NCBI GenBank assembly: GCA_032821775.1
Contig: JAVLRN010000011.1
Span: 1,240,001-1,304,000, forward strand
Direction: 5' to 3'
Length of the DNA: 64,000 nucleotides
Origin: Sanguinoderma infundibulare
Lineage: Eukaryota; Basidiomycota; Agaricomycetes; Polyporales; Polyporaceae
Positions 45,932 to 56,931 of the stretch are shown here, in pieces. The notes beneath the pieces are model-generated. The model was not told where the DNA came from. It did not search any database and was given only the letters and a program-made list of their open reading frames with translations. Position numbers and translations under genes: made by a program. Numbering within the stretch: the first letter of the stretch is position 1; every line of letters starts with the position of its first letter.

Positions 45932-46929
45932 ATGTGGTTTTTCTGTTCTTCTTACAGTGGATTTGAACACGATTCTCTGTTATTTGGTTCGCCGTGAAAT
46001 CAGATGCTTTGTTCTACGTACATCATTCCAGTCCTAACGCCCATGCACACATCATTACGTTTGTTTACGATTGAACTTGTATCCCTACGATCGTATTTAT
46101 TCAAAAAGCCTTCTTGATCACGCTACCTCGCTCTCCACTTCGTTGTTCTGTATGTTTGCGAACCCCCACGCCCGATATCTTATGATGACCTAGTCATGCA
46201 TGATTGCTTTCGAGTTTCCTAGTATATATGTATATTCACGCCGATCGGACCTCAACCTCAGTCCAACCATCCTACTGCGCCTGTACCTCGTACTGCGGCT
46301 CGATGTACGGGTGTGCAACAAGTACACCGTGGCTTCAACCGCGAATTCAAGATGCAATCCGTGGTCGCACAGCGGCGAACACGATGCTCCCGAGCATGGC
46401 CGGGAGCGCGCACGACCCGACGAAGATCTCGACGGCGCGGTGCCGCACACGACAGTAGTGCACAAGAGAAGATGGTCTCCCATCAAGTGCTTCATAATGC
46501 ATTGTTGATGACATCATTTTGGGCGTACTGAAGCATGTGCGTCTCGTCTTCCTTCCTGCTCCCCAGATCCTGATGAAACTTCTCTGTCATTGCGACGCAG
46601 CTAGATGCTATGGGAGGGCCTCATGTGCGCACAGCAGGCCTGCGTGGAGGGAGGCAGTAGACCACACAGCCGTTACAGCTGTTTGGTCTCAGCGTGCCTT
46701 GCGCCCCCCGGACTGAGAGCGTGGTCGGACTTTATGAGTCTGTTGAAGGCTTTTTCAAGACCCAAGTAAGTACACAGTGTGCGGCATACCCTCTTCCCGT
46801 TCATCTGTCGCTCACAACCGCCTTCACACTAATAATTTTCTATGCTCACGACGCCCGCACGTTTCTATTCTAAATTATATATCTGTTTCAGAACTTCGGT
46901 GTGCCGGATTTGAGTCCAGCCTGTCTTCC
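45932..46929. other. Intergenic 45.9-46.9 kb with a gene fragment
   Basis: Lies between convergent genes. Contains the stray copy of an MFS terminal exon at 46349-46438. Nothing else seen. Confidence 0.5.
46349..46438 (-). pseudogene. Duplicated fragment of the MFS terminal exon
   Basis: Minus-strand copy of part of the last exon of the neighbouring transporter (parent about 46998-47078). A 35-bp stretch is identical (46404-46438 versus 47044-47078). It reads AVEIFVGSCALPAMLGSIVF before a stop; the parent reads AVEIFVGSCALATGLGSIVV. Only about 90 bp remain, with no start, so it cannot encode a transporter. It indicates a small local duplication of the 3' end of the gene. Confidence 0.85.
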
Positions 46930-48901
46930 TCAAAGGTGGCTCGTAAATGTCCTTGCCCACAACGCGCCGCGGTTTCCACTCAGGGAGAAAATCAATATCA
47001 AGGTGCGATCCGCGGCGACCACGATGCTCCCGAGCCCGGTCGCGAGCGCGCACGACCCGACGAAGATCTCGACGGCGCCGTATCCCGAAAGTCCGTAGTG
47101 GCCGCCGAGGGGTGCGGACGCCTTGCCAGCCTCGAGGAGGACGCCGGAGAGGATGGGGCCTATAACGGCAGAGACGCCCTTGAATGCGGCGGTGCCGGCA
47201 TAGGTGATATCAGCGTTCTCTGGCTTGCGGCCTGCGCAGTCGACGGCGGCATTGGGCCAGACGGCGGAGAAGCCGCCGCTCTGGTGTGCGGACGTCGAAC
47301 GCAGGTGAATACGCTAACTCTGGTCACAACACAACAGGAAGGTGGACTTACGAGGGCGCCAAAGATGACCGCGAACGGGTAGATGAGTGCGGGGCCCTGT
47401 GCGAAGCCCCAGAGGAGGAACGCGGCGAGCGCGCTGCCGAGCGAGCTGAAGAACATGACCCAGGGGTACGCGTAGCGGTCGGTGAGGTAGCCAAGGATGA
47501 CCTGGCCGACGACGCCCGCGGAGTTGAAGAGGGAGAGGACAACGGTGGCGGTGAGCGGCGTGGAGAGCTTCTGGGTGAAGGACGCGATGTAGAGCGAGAC
47601 GGGGAAGTACGAGAGGCCTTGGATGAGGCAGGTGAGTGACTGTCCAAGCATCATGATGTTAGCCGGGGTTCATCGTGTGTTAATGAAGCAGGCACGTCGA
47701 CGTACGAAGCTCAGAAACAACGGACTCTTGAAGTATCGCATCTGCGGCACGATGAACCGCGGGCGTTCTTGCCCCGGACGGCGCTTCATAACTGGGATGC
47801 GGGGACGAATGCCGAGGAACGCGACCCCTGTGGCCGCGCATGTCATAATGGCCCATATGCGGAGCGTCCAGCGCATGCCGACTCTGTTCAGGAGCGCGTT
47901 CAGCATCAAGGGGAAAACGAAGCCTGAAGGGACAGATGTTCGGTCAGAATCCGGCACGTTTTCGACTTGAGGGTGAGGGCAAGGACTTCAGGAACGAGAT
48001 TCTAGAAGTCACAACTTACCACCGACACCGGTCCCGGCGAAGATGATGCCGCCAGCTAGCCCGCGGCGCTCAGAGAACCACTGGGGAAGCAGGATCATGG
48101 TGGGGAGGTACATGATACCCCCACTGAAGCCCAAGCCGACTCCCTGCAGGAGGATCAGCTGCCACACCTGAATAAAACGAATTGTTGGCGAATGGGTTCC
48201 ACGTTTCGTTAAGGGACGAGCGAATAAGCCAAACCTGCGTTGCGAAGCTGGAACCAAAGAGGCACGCGAAGTATAGTGCGAGCGCGCACCACATCGCCGT
48301 TTTCATGTGTTCCGGGTACCGTCGGAACATAATGGAGAGGAAGAGCACCTGGAACTTCGGTGAGTAGCCGACAGAAATAAATGGGTGCGAACAGAGAGCT
48401 CACCTCTCCGTACTGGATCCCCAGCCCTACCGTGCCCACCGTCGCGACGGAGACTTGGGATGAGGTGTTGAAGGGTGGGTGCGTCGTGTAGTAATCTGAG
48501 AGACTGAAAATATTAGAACGACGAGGCCACGGCAGGTTTTTCTTTCCGACCTTGAAAGATACCGTAGCTGTCGGAACAAAGATCGTCAGCACTCTGAACT
48601 TGCCAGCGGAAGATTTCAGAGAGCAGGGGATGACGTACCTGAACAGGAAGCCCCAGATGAACATCTCGGCCACAAACGCGGACGCGCAGAACGTCCACGC
48701 GCCGACGCCACGGTCGACGGGCGCGAGCTCCTGGATGGTCGTCCCCTGCTGGGGCTCGGAGTGCTCGAGTACCGTAAGTTGCGCATGGGACCCGTTGGTC
48801 GGCGAAGACGGGCCTGTAGAAACCTCGTGCTTCAAGTCGTTGAGCTCGTACCTCTGGCCTTCCGCTTCAATGTCGTGGACTTTGATCAGCTCCGGATCCA
48901 T
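46930..48901 (-). CDS. MFS transporter, monocarboxylate-porter type
   Basis: Minus strand, eight exons: 48639-48901, 48551-48567, 48404-48495, 48235-48348, 48020-48167, 47706-47923, 47352-47639, 46930-47280, giving 496 residues. Residues 1 to about 70 are a hydrophilic cytoplasmic N-terminus (MDPELIKVHDIEAEGQRYEL). Then come the usual major-facilitator helices, with marks of fungal monocarboxylate/MCT-like porters: GAWTFCASAFVAEMFIWGF, GIQYGEVLFLSIMFRRYP, GVGLGFSGGIMYLPTM, QWFSERRGLAGGI, NSAGVVGQVILGYLTDRY and GGFSAVWPNAAVD. Exon 2 is 17 nt and encodes YGIFQ. It probably exports or imports a small organic acid; the substrate is unknown. Two CmcJ/AsaB-like genes follow on the same strand. The last few residues depend on the terminal frame chosen. 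Confidence 0.86.
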
Positions 48902-49474
48902 GAGGAGTAACTGGGAGTCGACTGTTCGTCTCACTGGGTGTTGGAAGGGCCCGCACGAATGTGGCAGCTCTCGTGAAAGCCTCACCCCTTTGAATGCTCA
49001 TTGCTCGCCCAGGCATAGCGGGCGCGGAGGAGCGAAGGAGCTTTTGCCAAGACCGTGCGTTGCGCTCGCGCTGGGGAGCACGTAATCGGATGGTATGTGT
49101 TCCGGCCGAAGGCGCGAAGTCACCGTCGGGTCGACCGTTCTTGCTTGCCGTATTTGGGCAACGACACCTTGCCGGCGCCCTGGCTCGTGATGTGTGCATA
49201 GGTCCAGACCCGTCGCGCCTCAACAATTTACGTTGGTGATGTCTTGTCGAACGAGATCAGAGTTCCACGCTGGGCGGGAGAAGGACAAGGTGCGCCTCAG
49301 TCATGGATCAGCGCAGCGTCGAAAGGAGACCCGTGGCGGGTGCTTGGAAATTTGCTGAAGAGCGTGTGGAACGTACAGGTGTAATGCAACACACATGTAT
49401 GGCCTTCTTCCAAATTTACAGCGTACAGAGGGGATGATATCCGACTACGGTATGCGTCTTGCGCGGACGGGCAT
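48902..49474. other. Intergenic 48.9-49.5 kb
   Basis: Upstream region of the MFS transporter and 3' flank of the first CmcJ/AsaB-like gene (both minus). Nothing else seen. Confidence 0.5.
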
Positions 49475-50436
49475 TTAATCGTAGAAGACAAGGAGGCGGA
49501 GCTCGATCGACTCGCGCAACGGCGCAGACTCGGGCGTGGAGGGGTCCTCGAACGCGGTGTGCGGCGTGAAAACGGCTGTCTTGCCGTCGTCTTGCGAATC
49601 GAAACTATTAAGTAAAGAAGACGATTATGAGCAGCGGCGCAGCGGATCATATCCGTAGACGCGAACGAACCATTTGATGAGGACGAAGTCGTCAGGTTCC
49701 ATGCCCCGAAGGTAGCTCCACTTGTTGGCGGCGTTGAACTTGACGCTGAACGTCTCGCCGTCGCGGTCGGGGTACTTGAGTGTGGTAGGAACGAGATCGG
49801 TCGAAGCGTCGACGGTGCGGTAGTCGCAAAGCGCGAGGGGCCAGTCATACGCGGCGTGCTTGATGGGACGCCAGAGGTTGATGATTTGAAATCGTTTCTC
49901 GAGGAGCTTTGGCGCATCCTCTGTGGGTAGATGACGATGGACGCGAGCAATGGCGGAAGCCTTCGTTTGGTCAATGTGCACACGTGGCACGGGCTGACGC
50001 TTCTGAGGCGTATCCTCGATCTCTCCAGGACGGCGGCGACGGATCGCTAAATCGTATCCTTCAAGCCACCTGTCTTTATAGAGAAGAAGAGATACGCACT
50101 GTGGTCGAAGACTACAATCCTCGATGCACCCGTCAGCTCCTTGACGAGGTCGATGGATTGGGGGTAGTATTCCTTCTCGATCACTTCGTCATTCTCGAAT
50201 GTCGTGTGCGGAACCGCGCGCCTGAAGAACTGAAACCCGGTGGTGTCCAGGGAAACAGTGTGCTCCTTCCCGCGGATGTTCTCGACCTCGAGATCATGAG
50301 GAACGATTTCCGCGTTCGTCCGGCGCTCGCCGGTGGCTGGATCGGCGTTGATGGTGAAGTACGGCTTCGACCCGTCTAGCGGAGGAGAGAAGTAGAAAAA
50401 AGAGGCCGTCACGGTTTCGACAGTCGAGATAGCCAT
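49475..50436 (-). CDS. CmcJ/AsaB-like oxidoreductase, copy 1
   Basis: Minus strand, three exons: 50100-50436, 49671-50046, 49475-49604, giving 280 residues. It has the features of the fungal CmcJ / AsaB / GA4-desaturase-like family: an N-terminal beta region (ASFFYFSPPLDGSKPY), RGKEHTVSLDTTGFQF, then RRRRPGEIEDTP, VHIDQTKASAIARVHRHL, RFQIINLWRPIKH, WPLALCDYRTVD, DLVPTTLKYPDRDGETF and CFDSQDDGKTAVFTPHTAFEDP, ending ELRLLVFYD. Members act as hydroxylases or desaturases in small-molecule pathways and are thought to be iron-dependent. HxD and distal His residues that could bind a metal are present. Intron phases are 1 and 2, identical to copy 2 downstream. Possible TATA on the minus strand at 50583-50590. 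Confidence 0.85.
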
Positions 50437-51165
50437 CGTGCTAGATGGGAGACTCTGGATACGTGCTTGGAGCGGAGTAGCGTGCTAGAAACGTGGGCGA
50501 TGAAGTCCCGACTTAGTTTCTTGATAATGAGGTCGTCTCCGTGTCAAGGGTAAATGCGGATGGCCTATGTTCCATGAGAGGGTTCTTATACCTGAAGAGA
50601 AAACGACTACCGAAGGGGTTCGTCAGCGAGATTCCCATCGAAGCACGCAAGCATTCGCAATCACCTTTAAATACTGCCTTTCCCACCGCCTTCTTTACAG
50701 CGGGCGGGACAAAAGTAGTAAAGGCACCTGACAGACTCGAATTGTCTCCGAGTTCGGAGTCCGAGACCGGGGATCCATAGTGTGTAAGAATCGGAGATAT
50801 CAGAAAAGATCGAATGTCATCTCTCTGTATAAAAGTCAGCAACGAAGACTAATGTGTACCGCTGGACGATGCATGAAGCCTGAGGCCTGACGGTCGGTGA
50901 CAAGTTTAGTACTCAGGCAAAAGCGCCCATCCAGCGAGACTTACTAAAGGGTGATCCCGTAGAGCTTCGCCGGCTCGTTCAAATCGCTCGCCCCAACTTT
51001 GCACACAACGCGAACAGTGACCGATGACAAGTGCGACTTGTAGTGTTTGATTAAATGATCCTATGAATGTAAAATGGGGGTAACGAGACATGTAAGTCCA
51101 ACGCTCATCTACAAGTACAGAACACCGTGAAGGGATTTACAACAGCGGCCCCCAGAAATCCACGT
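50437..51165. other. Intergenic 50.4-51.2 kb
   Basis: Between the two CmcJ/AsaB-like copies. Contains a TATAAGAA on the minus strand (50583-50590). No gene seen. Confidence 0.5.
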
Positions 51166-52134
51166 CTACTCATAGAAGACGAGGAGACGGAGCTCGATCG
51201 ACTCGCGCAAAGGCGCATCCCCGGGCGTTGAAGGATCCTCGAACGCAGTATGCGGCGCGAACACAGCAGTCTTGCCGTCGTCTTGCGAATCGTAGCTGTG
51301 CGAGAGAGAAGAGACGATGATCGGCATTGCAGCACGCGGTCGCAAAGGTGAACGTACCACTTGATGAGCACGAACTCATCGGGCTCCATACCGCGCTGGT
51401 ACGTCCACTTGTGCGCGGGGTTGAACTTCACGCTGCCAAACGTCTGGTCGTTGCGGCCGGGGTACTTGACCGCGGTGGGCACGAGGTCCGCTGAGCGGTC
51501 GACGGTGCGGAAGTCGCAAAGCGCGAGCGGCCAGTCGTGGGCGGCGTGCTTGATAGGCCGCCAGAGGTTGATGATCTGGAATCGCTTCGCGAGGAGCTGG
51601 GGGACGTCCTCGGCGGGCAGATGCCGGTGGACGCAGGCGATGGCGGACCCCCCAGTGTGGTCGCAGTGCACCAGCGGAACTGGCTGACGCCGGTGTGGGG
51701 TGTCCTCGATTTCGCCGGGACGACGGCGGCGGATGGCTGTGGGCTGTGTGTCAACGACTGTCTGCTGTTGGGGTGCTATATAATGTGAAAGGCGTACTAT
51801 GGCCGAATATCACCGCCCTCGAAGCACCGGTAATCTCCTTCACGAGATCGATGGACTGGGGGTAGTACTCCTCCCTCACGACCTCGTCGCTCTCAAATGT
51901 AGTGTGCGGAACCGCGCGCCGGAAGAACTGGAATCCGGAGGTGTCGATGGAGACGGTGTGCTCCTTGCCGCGGATGTTCTCGATCCCGAACTGGTGCGGG
52001 TCCGCCTCCCAGTTCTTCGCATGTTTCCCGGTAGCGGGGTCGGCGTTGGCGTGGGTGTACGGCTCGGAGCCGTCCAGAGGGGGCGAGAAGTAGACGAGAG
52101 TCGCTGGGACCGAGTCGACGTTCGGGATTGTCAT
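51166..52134 (-). CDS. CmcJ/AsaB-like oxidoreductase, copy 2
   Basis: Minus strand, three exons: 51798-52134, 51358-51736, 51166-51295, giving 281 residues. Exon sizes (337, 379, 130) and phases match copy 1 (337, 376, 130), showing tandem duplication. Motifs: RGKEHTVSIDTSGFQF, RRRRPGEIEDTP, VHCDHTGGSAIACVHRHL, RFQIINLWRPIKH, WPLALCDFRTVD and CYDSQDDGKTAVFAPHTAFEDP, ending ELRLLVFYE. One notable difference is the VHCDHTGGS segment, where copy 1 has VHIDQTKAS. This lies near the likely metal or cofactor site and may alter activity. A TATATAA on the minus strand (52194-52200) is 60 bp upstream. Confidence 0.86.
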
Positions 52135-52639
52135 TCCTGGGGTACTCAGAAAGTGGACGGTGGGTTTGTCCTGGAGTCGAAACCTCGCCGGGGTTATATA
52201 CCGCGATGTCAGAGTACTTGAGACAGCCGCTTCGGTTCTTCAAGTCAACGTCGAATGGGAAGTTGTGTGTCAGCCTCGCCAGCTTCGACTGTCACGATTG
52301 ACACCAACTTACTTCCATCATAATAGACTCGAACCAGTCGATCGGGAAGCGCGTGCAGCTGCCTTGTCAAAGGCAGGTGGCTTCTCTAACATGAGCGAGA
52401 TTACGACCGGTGTTTAAATACTAGATTGCGGCCGCATGCTGCGGCTGACACCTTGTGTGCTGTGGACCGGCGGCGACCACCACTTTGTCATTCACTTCAG
52501 GCAGAAGACCATGTAGGATATGACTGAGCCAAGGATCCACACAGTCTTTCTGAACAAATGCAACGGAAATTAGGATAGAAGGTACACAAGCTCGGAACTT
52601 CTCCAACCTTCTACATTCCAGGCACCCCATGCGGCGGCC
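52135..52639. other. Intergenic 52.1-52.6 kb
   Basis: Promoter of CmcJ/AsaB-like copy 2 and 3' flank of the F-box gene. Nothing else seen. Confidence 0.5.
52194..52200 (-). promoter_or_regulatory. TATA box, CmcJ/AsaB-like copy 2
   Basis: TATATAA on the minus strand, 60 bp upstream of the ATG at 52134. Confidence 0.55.
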
Positions 52640-54268
52640 TCATGCCATCCCGTCCCCGTCCTCGTCCTCATCCATCTCGTCCTCGCTCTCCTCTTCCTCC
52701 GTGTCATTCTCAGAATCGCTGGGCAGTGCATCAAGGCAGCCCACGCCGTCGCCGAAGTCGCCGGTGAGTGCGCGCCGCACATCCGGAGTCAAGTCCACGG
52801 CATCCTGTAAGAAAGCCAAGCTGAGGAACTCCAGGATGACTCCCCGCTCGCCACGATATCGGAAGCAGTCGCGCATCGCCTCGTACGCCGCCACCGTGCC
52901 CTCTCCTTCCACCTTCACCTTCTTCAGGTTCGGACAGGCAACGCAAGGATCGGGGGAATCCGCGGACGCGGCGTGAAGCCCGAGGAAGACCTTGGAAACG
53001 TCAGCCTCCCCGACGATATCCAACCACTCGAGGAGGGGGAACGCGCGGAAGACCCTCGCCCAGGCGGCGGCCGTACCGTAGCCGTGGTGTCCTGTGACAG
53101 ACAGATGGGTCAGAGGAGACCGCCCAAACGCGTCGACGAGGTCGTCCAGCCCCTGCGCCATGAACGGATCCCAACTAGGGGAGTTATTCATAGACAATGC
53201 AAGGTCCGCGAATTCCCTCGGAGACACGCAGACGTCCATGGAGCCGCTGACAATGTTGTACACGTCGTCCCAGACCGTTACGCGGACCTGCGTGGCGGCA
53301 GCCAGGACGGGGAGCGTGGCAGAGTGGTTGGGCGGCAGCATGGCGCCGACCGTGTTCACGGTGTCGGGGGAATTGTCGACGTAATCTCTCTCCTGGAAGT
53401 TCGAGCTTATTACGATCGCCACGCAACGATGCAGGTGCAGGTGGGCTAGGAACCGGGACGTGCGGACGAGGCCGTGTTCATCCAGCTCGAGGGTGTGGAG
53501 GCGTGGCAAGGATATCGGCGGCCTGCGTGGGACGGGCCCACCCGATATCCAATCGTCAGGGCCCGAGAATCGATGGAGTGCCGCGCTAAGATGCAACTGT
53601 TCCAGCTGCACACTCGCTGCGAGTACGTCCAGGAAGCAGTCAAAGGAGAGATTGTGGGAGCATCCGTCTAGCGCCAGCTCCCGCAGGTGGGCGTACAATG
53701 TCGGGTCTCGAGGCGCCACTATCCGAGATAGTCCCAGATCTCGGAGGCGGGGGAATTGTTGTGAGGTAAGCTGGATGTCGATGTCATCCTCTGATTCGTG
53801 AATCGTCCTATAAGCGGTGAAGGCTAGGTCTTCCAGGACGGGCATGCCATTGCCGAAGAGGGGCGACAGGGAAGCACGTAAATGTGGACCATACACCGCT
53901 TCGAAGTGGAAACGCCGAAAGCGATGGACGTGAGGATAAATGGTGGCGAGATGAATGTGGGGTTGAATGTGGGGTGGAATCCCTGGGAGTGCGTAGACGT
54001 CGATGGAAGCTGGGGCAGAACGAGCGAGGCAGAGCTTCATCCAGTCATCGCGGGGCCTTAGGTGGACATCCCGCCAGAACGCGGGGGTCGAGACTAACAC
54101 ATCCCGCCAGTGGCGGCATACTAGCATGAGACGCTGCCAGCGCAATCGGTACGGCTCGATCTGAGCCTCCAGCCTTCGCTCTTGAAGCCAGGCACTCGAA
54201 GCCGCATCCCTTTCGACGTCGGTGAAAATTTGAACCAGGAGCTCGTTAGGCAGCTGGTTGACGTGCAT
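52640..54268 (-). CDS. F-box protein
   Basis: Single exon, 542 residues, which is unusual in this intron-dense window. The N-terminus (VNQLPNELLVQIFTDVERD, then RLMLVCRHWRDVLVSTPAFW) is a canonical F-box, the SKP1-binding module of SCF ubiquitin ligases. Between its two halves is a short insert (ASSAWLQERRLEAQIEPY). The rest has irregular leucine-rich repeat character (LEDLAFTAY, LRDLGLSRI, LRELALDGC, LEQLHLSAA, LHTLELDEHGL, LTHLSVTGHHG), a likely substrate-binding surface. The C-terminus is strongly acidic (SENDTEEEESEDEMDEDEDG). Basidiomycetes carry large, fast-evolving families of such genes. The substrate is unknown. Confidence 0.88.
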   Translation of the reverse strand: MHVNQLPNELLVQIFTDVERDAASSAWLQERRLEAQIEPYRLRWQRLMLVCRHWRDVLVSTPAFWRDVHLRPRDDWMKLCLARSAPASIDVYALPGIPPHIQPHIHLATIYPHVHRFRRFHFEAVYGPHLRASLSPLFGNGMPVLEDLAFTAYRTIHESEDDIDIQLTSQQFPRLRDLGLSRIVAPRDPTLYAHLRELALDGCSHNLSFDCFLDVLAASVQLEQLHLSAALHRFSGPDDWISGGPVPRRPPISLPRLHTLELDEHGLVRTSRFLAHLHLHRCVAIVISSNFQERDYVDNSPDTVNTVGAMLPPNHSATLPVLAAATQVRVTVWDDVYNIVSGSMDVCVSPREFADLALSMNNSPSWDPFMAQGLDDLVDAFGRSPLTHLSVTGHHGYGTAAAWARVFRAFPLLEWLDIVGEADVSKVFLGLHAASADSPDPCVACPNLKKVKVEGEGTVAAYEAMRDCFRYRGERGVILEFLSLAFLQDAVDLTPDVRRALTGDFGDGVGCLDALPSDSENDTEEEESEDEMDEDEDGDGMA

Positions 54269-55101
54269 GTTCTAGGGCCGCTTCAGCTCCACTCGTTTAC
54301 CGAAAATTCTTTTCTTCTCGCGTGTCCAGTTCTGCCAGCTCTTGAGATATCCGCTTGCGTAGGACGTGTGATTCAGTCGACGTGGGTATAGAATCACGAG
54401 ACGTGTAAGCCGGTGACGATGGTTCCTTCTTCCAAGGGGCCACCTGCGAGGATTTTCGACGTCAAAATGATAACAACGCCGGAGTACATTAGAATACCAA
54501 CAGGACATGGGAAACGTTACCGTTTTCCTGTGGCACAGTGCGTCGAATTGGGGTCGCCTTCTTCCAGTCTGTGATTCAAAAGTAGATCTGAGTACTAAAC
54601 TGGCATCGCATTCACAATACATACTGACCACTGGCTTTCGACGGTACTCAAAGAGCCAAAGATAAGTGCGGAGCGACTCGCTAACGTCGAAGTGATGGCA
54701 CGGTGACGAGGTCAAGTTGCAGGAACCTCCGAAATTCGCACGTCGCGCGTAATTAGAGGCGTGGAAATCCCGTTGACAGCCGCCATCCCGCCTCATCCCG
54801 CCTCGCGGCTGCGCATGCGACGCACGACTGTGTCCTTCACCAACTTCCCTTCCCCTGCTCATCGAATGCTCGTCATGCGCACGCGATTCCGGGGAGCTGC
54901 GCACCATTGTCACCTCTGCGTTCGTTGGCGAAGAGGCCTCCGATGGATCTGATTACAGGCTTTACAGCACTATATAGGACCGCTCTGTTCCGATCCGAGC
55001 GACACCTTACCAGCCTGAGACGCAGCGCCTTCTGACGTCGTGTCTCAGCGAGGATCGGACGTCGGCCGGCACAACCCTCGCATGTGCCATGCGATGCAGC
55101 A
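54269..55101. other. Intergenic 54.3-55.1 kb
   Basis: Upstream region of the F-box gene and 3' flank of the O-fucosyltransferase-like gene. A 213-codon minus-strand open frame (54272-54913) has no recognisable product and was not called. Confidence 0.45.
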
Positions 55102-56931
55102 TCACCAATGCCTGCTCGCCTCTGGCGGCACCCCGTTCGCCATCCGAAGCATCACCACCATCCCGCTGAGCGTAGAAAACTGCACGCGTCATAACGTCAC
55201 AACCAACTTCGTCAGCTTTCTGCCAGGAGAGAGATCCCGTCGCGCGCGCGGCTCACCCCGTTCCCGACGAACACCTCCGCCCTCTGCGCGACGAGCATGT
55301 CGACCGCCTGCGCGACGTGCTTCTGCTCGGGGGTGAGCGTGAGGTCCCTGCTGCTCCCGATGTGGCCCCACCCGCCGTGCCTCGCGCGCAGGGCGCCCTT
55401 GAGCTTCGAGACCCACGCGGGCGCGCCGTTGGTCATGATGTAGACGTTTGTCAGGCCGCTGCCCGCTTCCGTTCCGCGGATCTCCTCGACGCGCGCGACG
55501 ATCGTGTCGATGTCCGGGAAGCAGTGGCGCGCGTAGAGTGAGTCCTTCTCCCGTTCTGAGACGCCGTCCGGTAGATGCCACTGGTCTGGGAGGGTGGGGA
55601 AAGAGTTGAAGCCTGTGTAGCTGATCGAGCGGCGCGCGAGGACGTCGCGACAGTGCCCCTTGAAGTCGCCTCGCCGGATGTGCAGAACGAGCAGTCCGGA
55701 GATAGGCGTGTAGCGCGCGAGGCCAGAGACGGGGTACGAAGAGAGCGTGGGCTCAAAAGGCGAGGTGGGCGAGACGGCCTCGCGGTTGTTGTCGAACGCG
55801 AGCTCGACCAGCGTCGACCAGCCGAAACCCTGCACGATCGGCGACTGGGAGAAGTGGGGCCAGATGTCGAGCAGCCTCCGGGCGTCGGCGAACAGGCTGC
55901 ACCAACCACGCATACCTGTGATTATGGGCTCACCAGATGTGAGGCGGGGGAGACTCACTGCTCGTCGAAGATCTCTGGGGGATTCTGGGCGATCTCCACA
56001 CATCGGTGCGGTGCCATCCTGTCCATCCATCTTTGGACGAGCGTCTCCGCGGATGGGTTGGACAGTGCGTCGTTGACTTCGTGGCTTCCGATAACGGTGG
56101 GGTCCTGGCAAACCTCGTAAAAGTACTCCGGGGTAACGGCGCGAGGGACTTTTGAGCCGGCAGGGAAATGACCTCCAGCGAGGGGTCCTAGGATGCCGGT
56201 TCCATTAGATATCAATATCCTCGAAGTGAACGCGGAATCCGGGTAAACATGCCTTGTATCAGTGCGGTGAGTGGTATCCTCGAGGGTATGGGTTTCAAAT
56301 TATACAGGGAATAGTCCGATTCTCCGCGGCTCCAGGTATAGTTGTCGAATACAAATCTAAGCCAAACGTGTGCGGAACCTTTTTAGTCTCTCGAATACCC
56401 ACAAATATTAAGAATACGAATGAAGGCTCACGCTCTGTTTGTCCTGTAGGCCAAGTACGCGTTCAAAAACAGCTCCTGCATCGCGTTGCCCCAGCCGCAC
56501 TCTGTTCGATGTTCCCCGTCAGTCACGCATAACGCAGGACCATTAGGCGGGAATGTAAGAGACGTACTGCTCGCGTGGTTCGCAACCCATAGATATCTCC
56601 CGAACCTCCCCTCAGGCGCGGGTAATGACGGATTGTGTTGCGGTAGCCTCAGCTCCGCCTCGTGGAACCTGGCATACAGCGGGGGGAGCGGATAGTTGAC
56701 GACGTACGTCGCGGCCGCTATACACCCGGACACGATGAGCCCTAGGATAAGGAGGACAGTCCGGAGGCGTCTTCGCGAGGGTAAGACATGACATAGTCGT
56801 CGGATGCCGTGCGCACCCGTGTGCGGAGGGCTAGTGCTTGTAGAGGTGGACGGAAGGAGGTCGTACCCCGAGGATGGTCGTGTTGCGTAGAGGCTTAGGG
56901 AGAGGACGTCGGAAAGCGGCCTCTGAGGCAT
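55102..56931 (-). CDS. O-fucosyltransferase-like type II membrane protein
   Basis: Minus strand, six exons: 56568-56931, 56432-56501, 56253-56356, 55959-56187, 55257-55896, 55102-55179, giving 494 residues. Start chosen at MPQRPLSDVLS. A short cytoplasmic tail is followed by one membrane segment (about 58-78, TVLLILGLIVSGCIAAATYV). The lumenal part has CGWGNAMQELFLNAYLAY, FVFDNYTWS, PSRIPLTALIQGPLAGG, LVLHIRRGDFKGHC (about 330; the Arg-Arg-Gly-Asp motif of the GDP-fucose O-fucosyltransferase fold), VYIMTNGAP and VFVGNGFSTLSGMVVMLRMANG. Many basidiomycetes have several such genes. Acceptor and exact donor sugar are unknown. The intron at 56188-56252 has a GC donor (GCATGT), needed for the IQGPLAGG join. 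The exon-5 acceptor is the second of two candidate AGs. Confidence 0.83.

Noticed and set aside
54272..54913. 213-codon open frame on the minus strand
   Set aside because: Composition unlike neighbouring proteins, no recognisable motif and no plausible splice partners.
56200..56222. Reading the O-fucosyltransferase-like exon upstream through ISNGTGILGPLAGG
   Set aside because: Would leave no acceptor; the AG right before GACCCC gives the family-like IQGPLAGG join instead.
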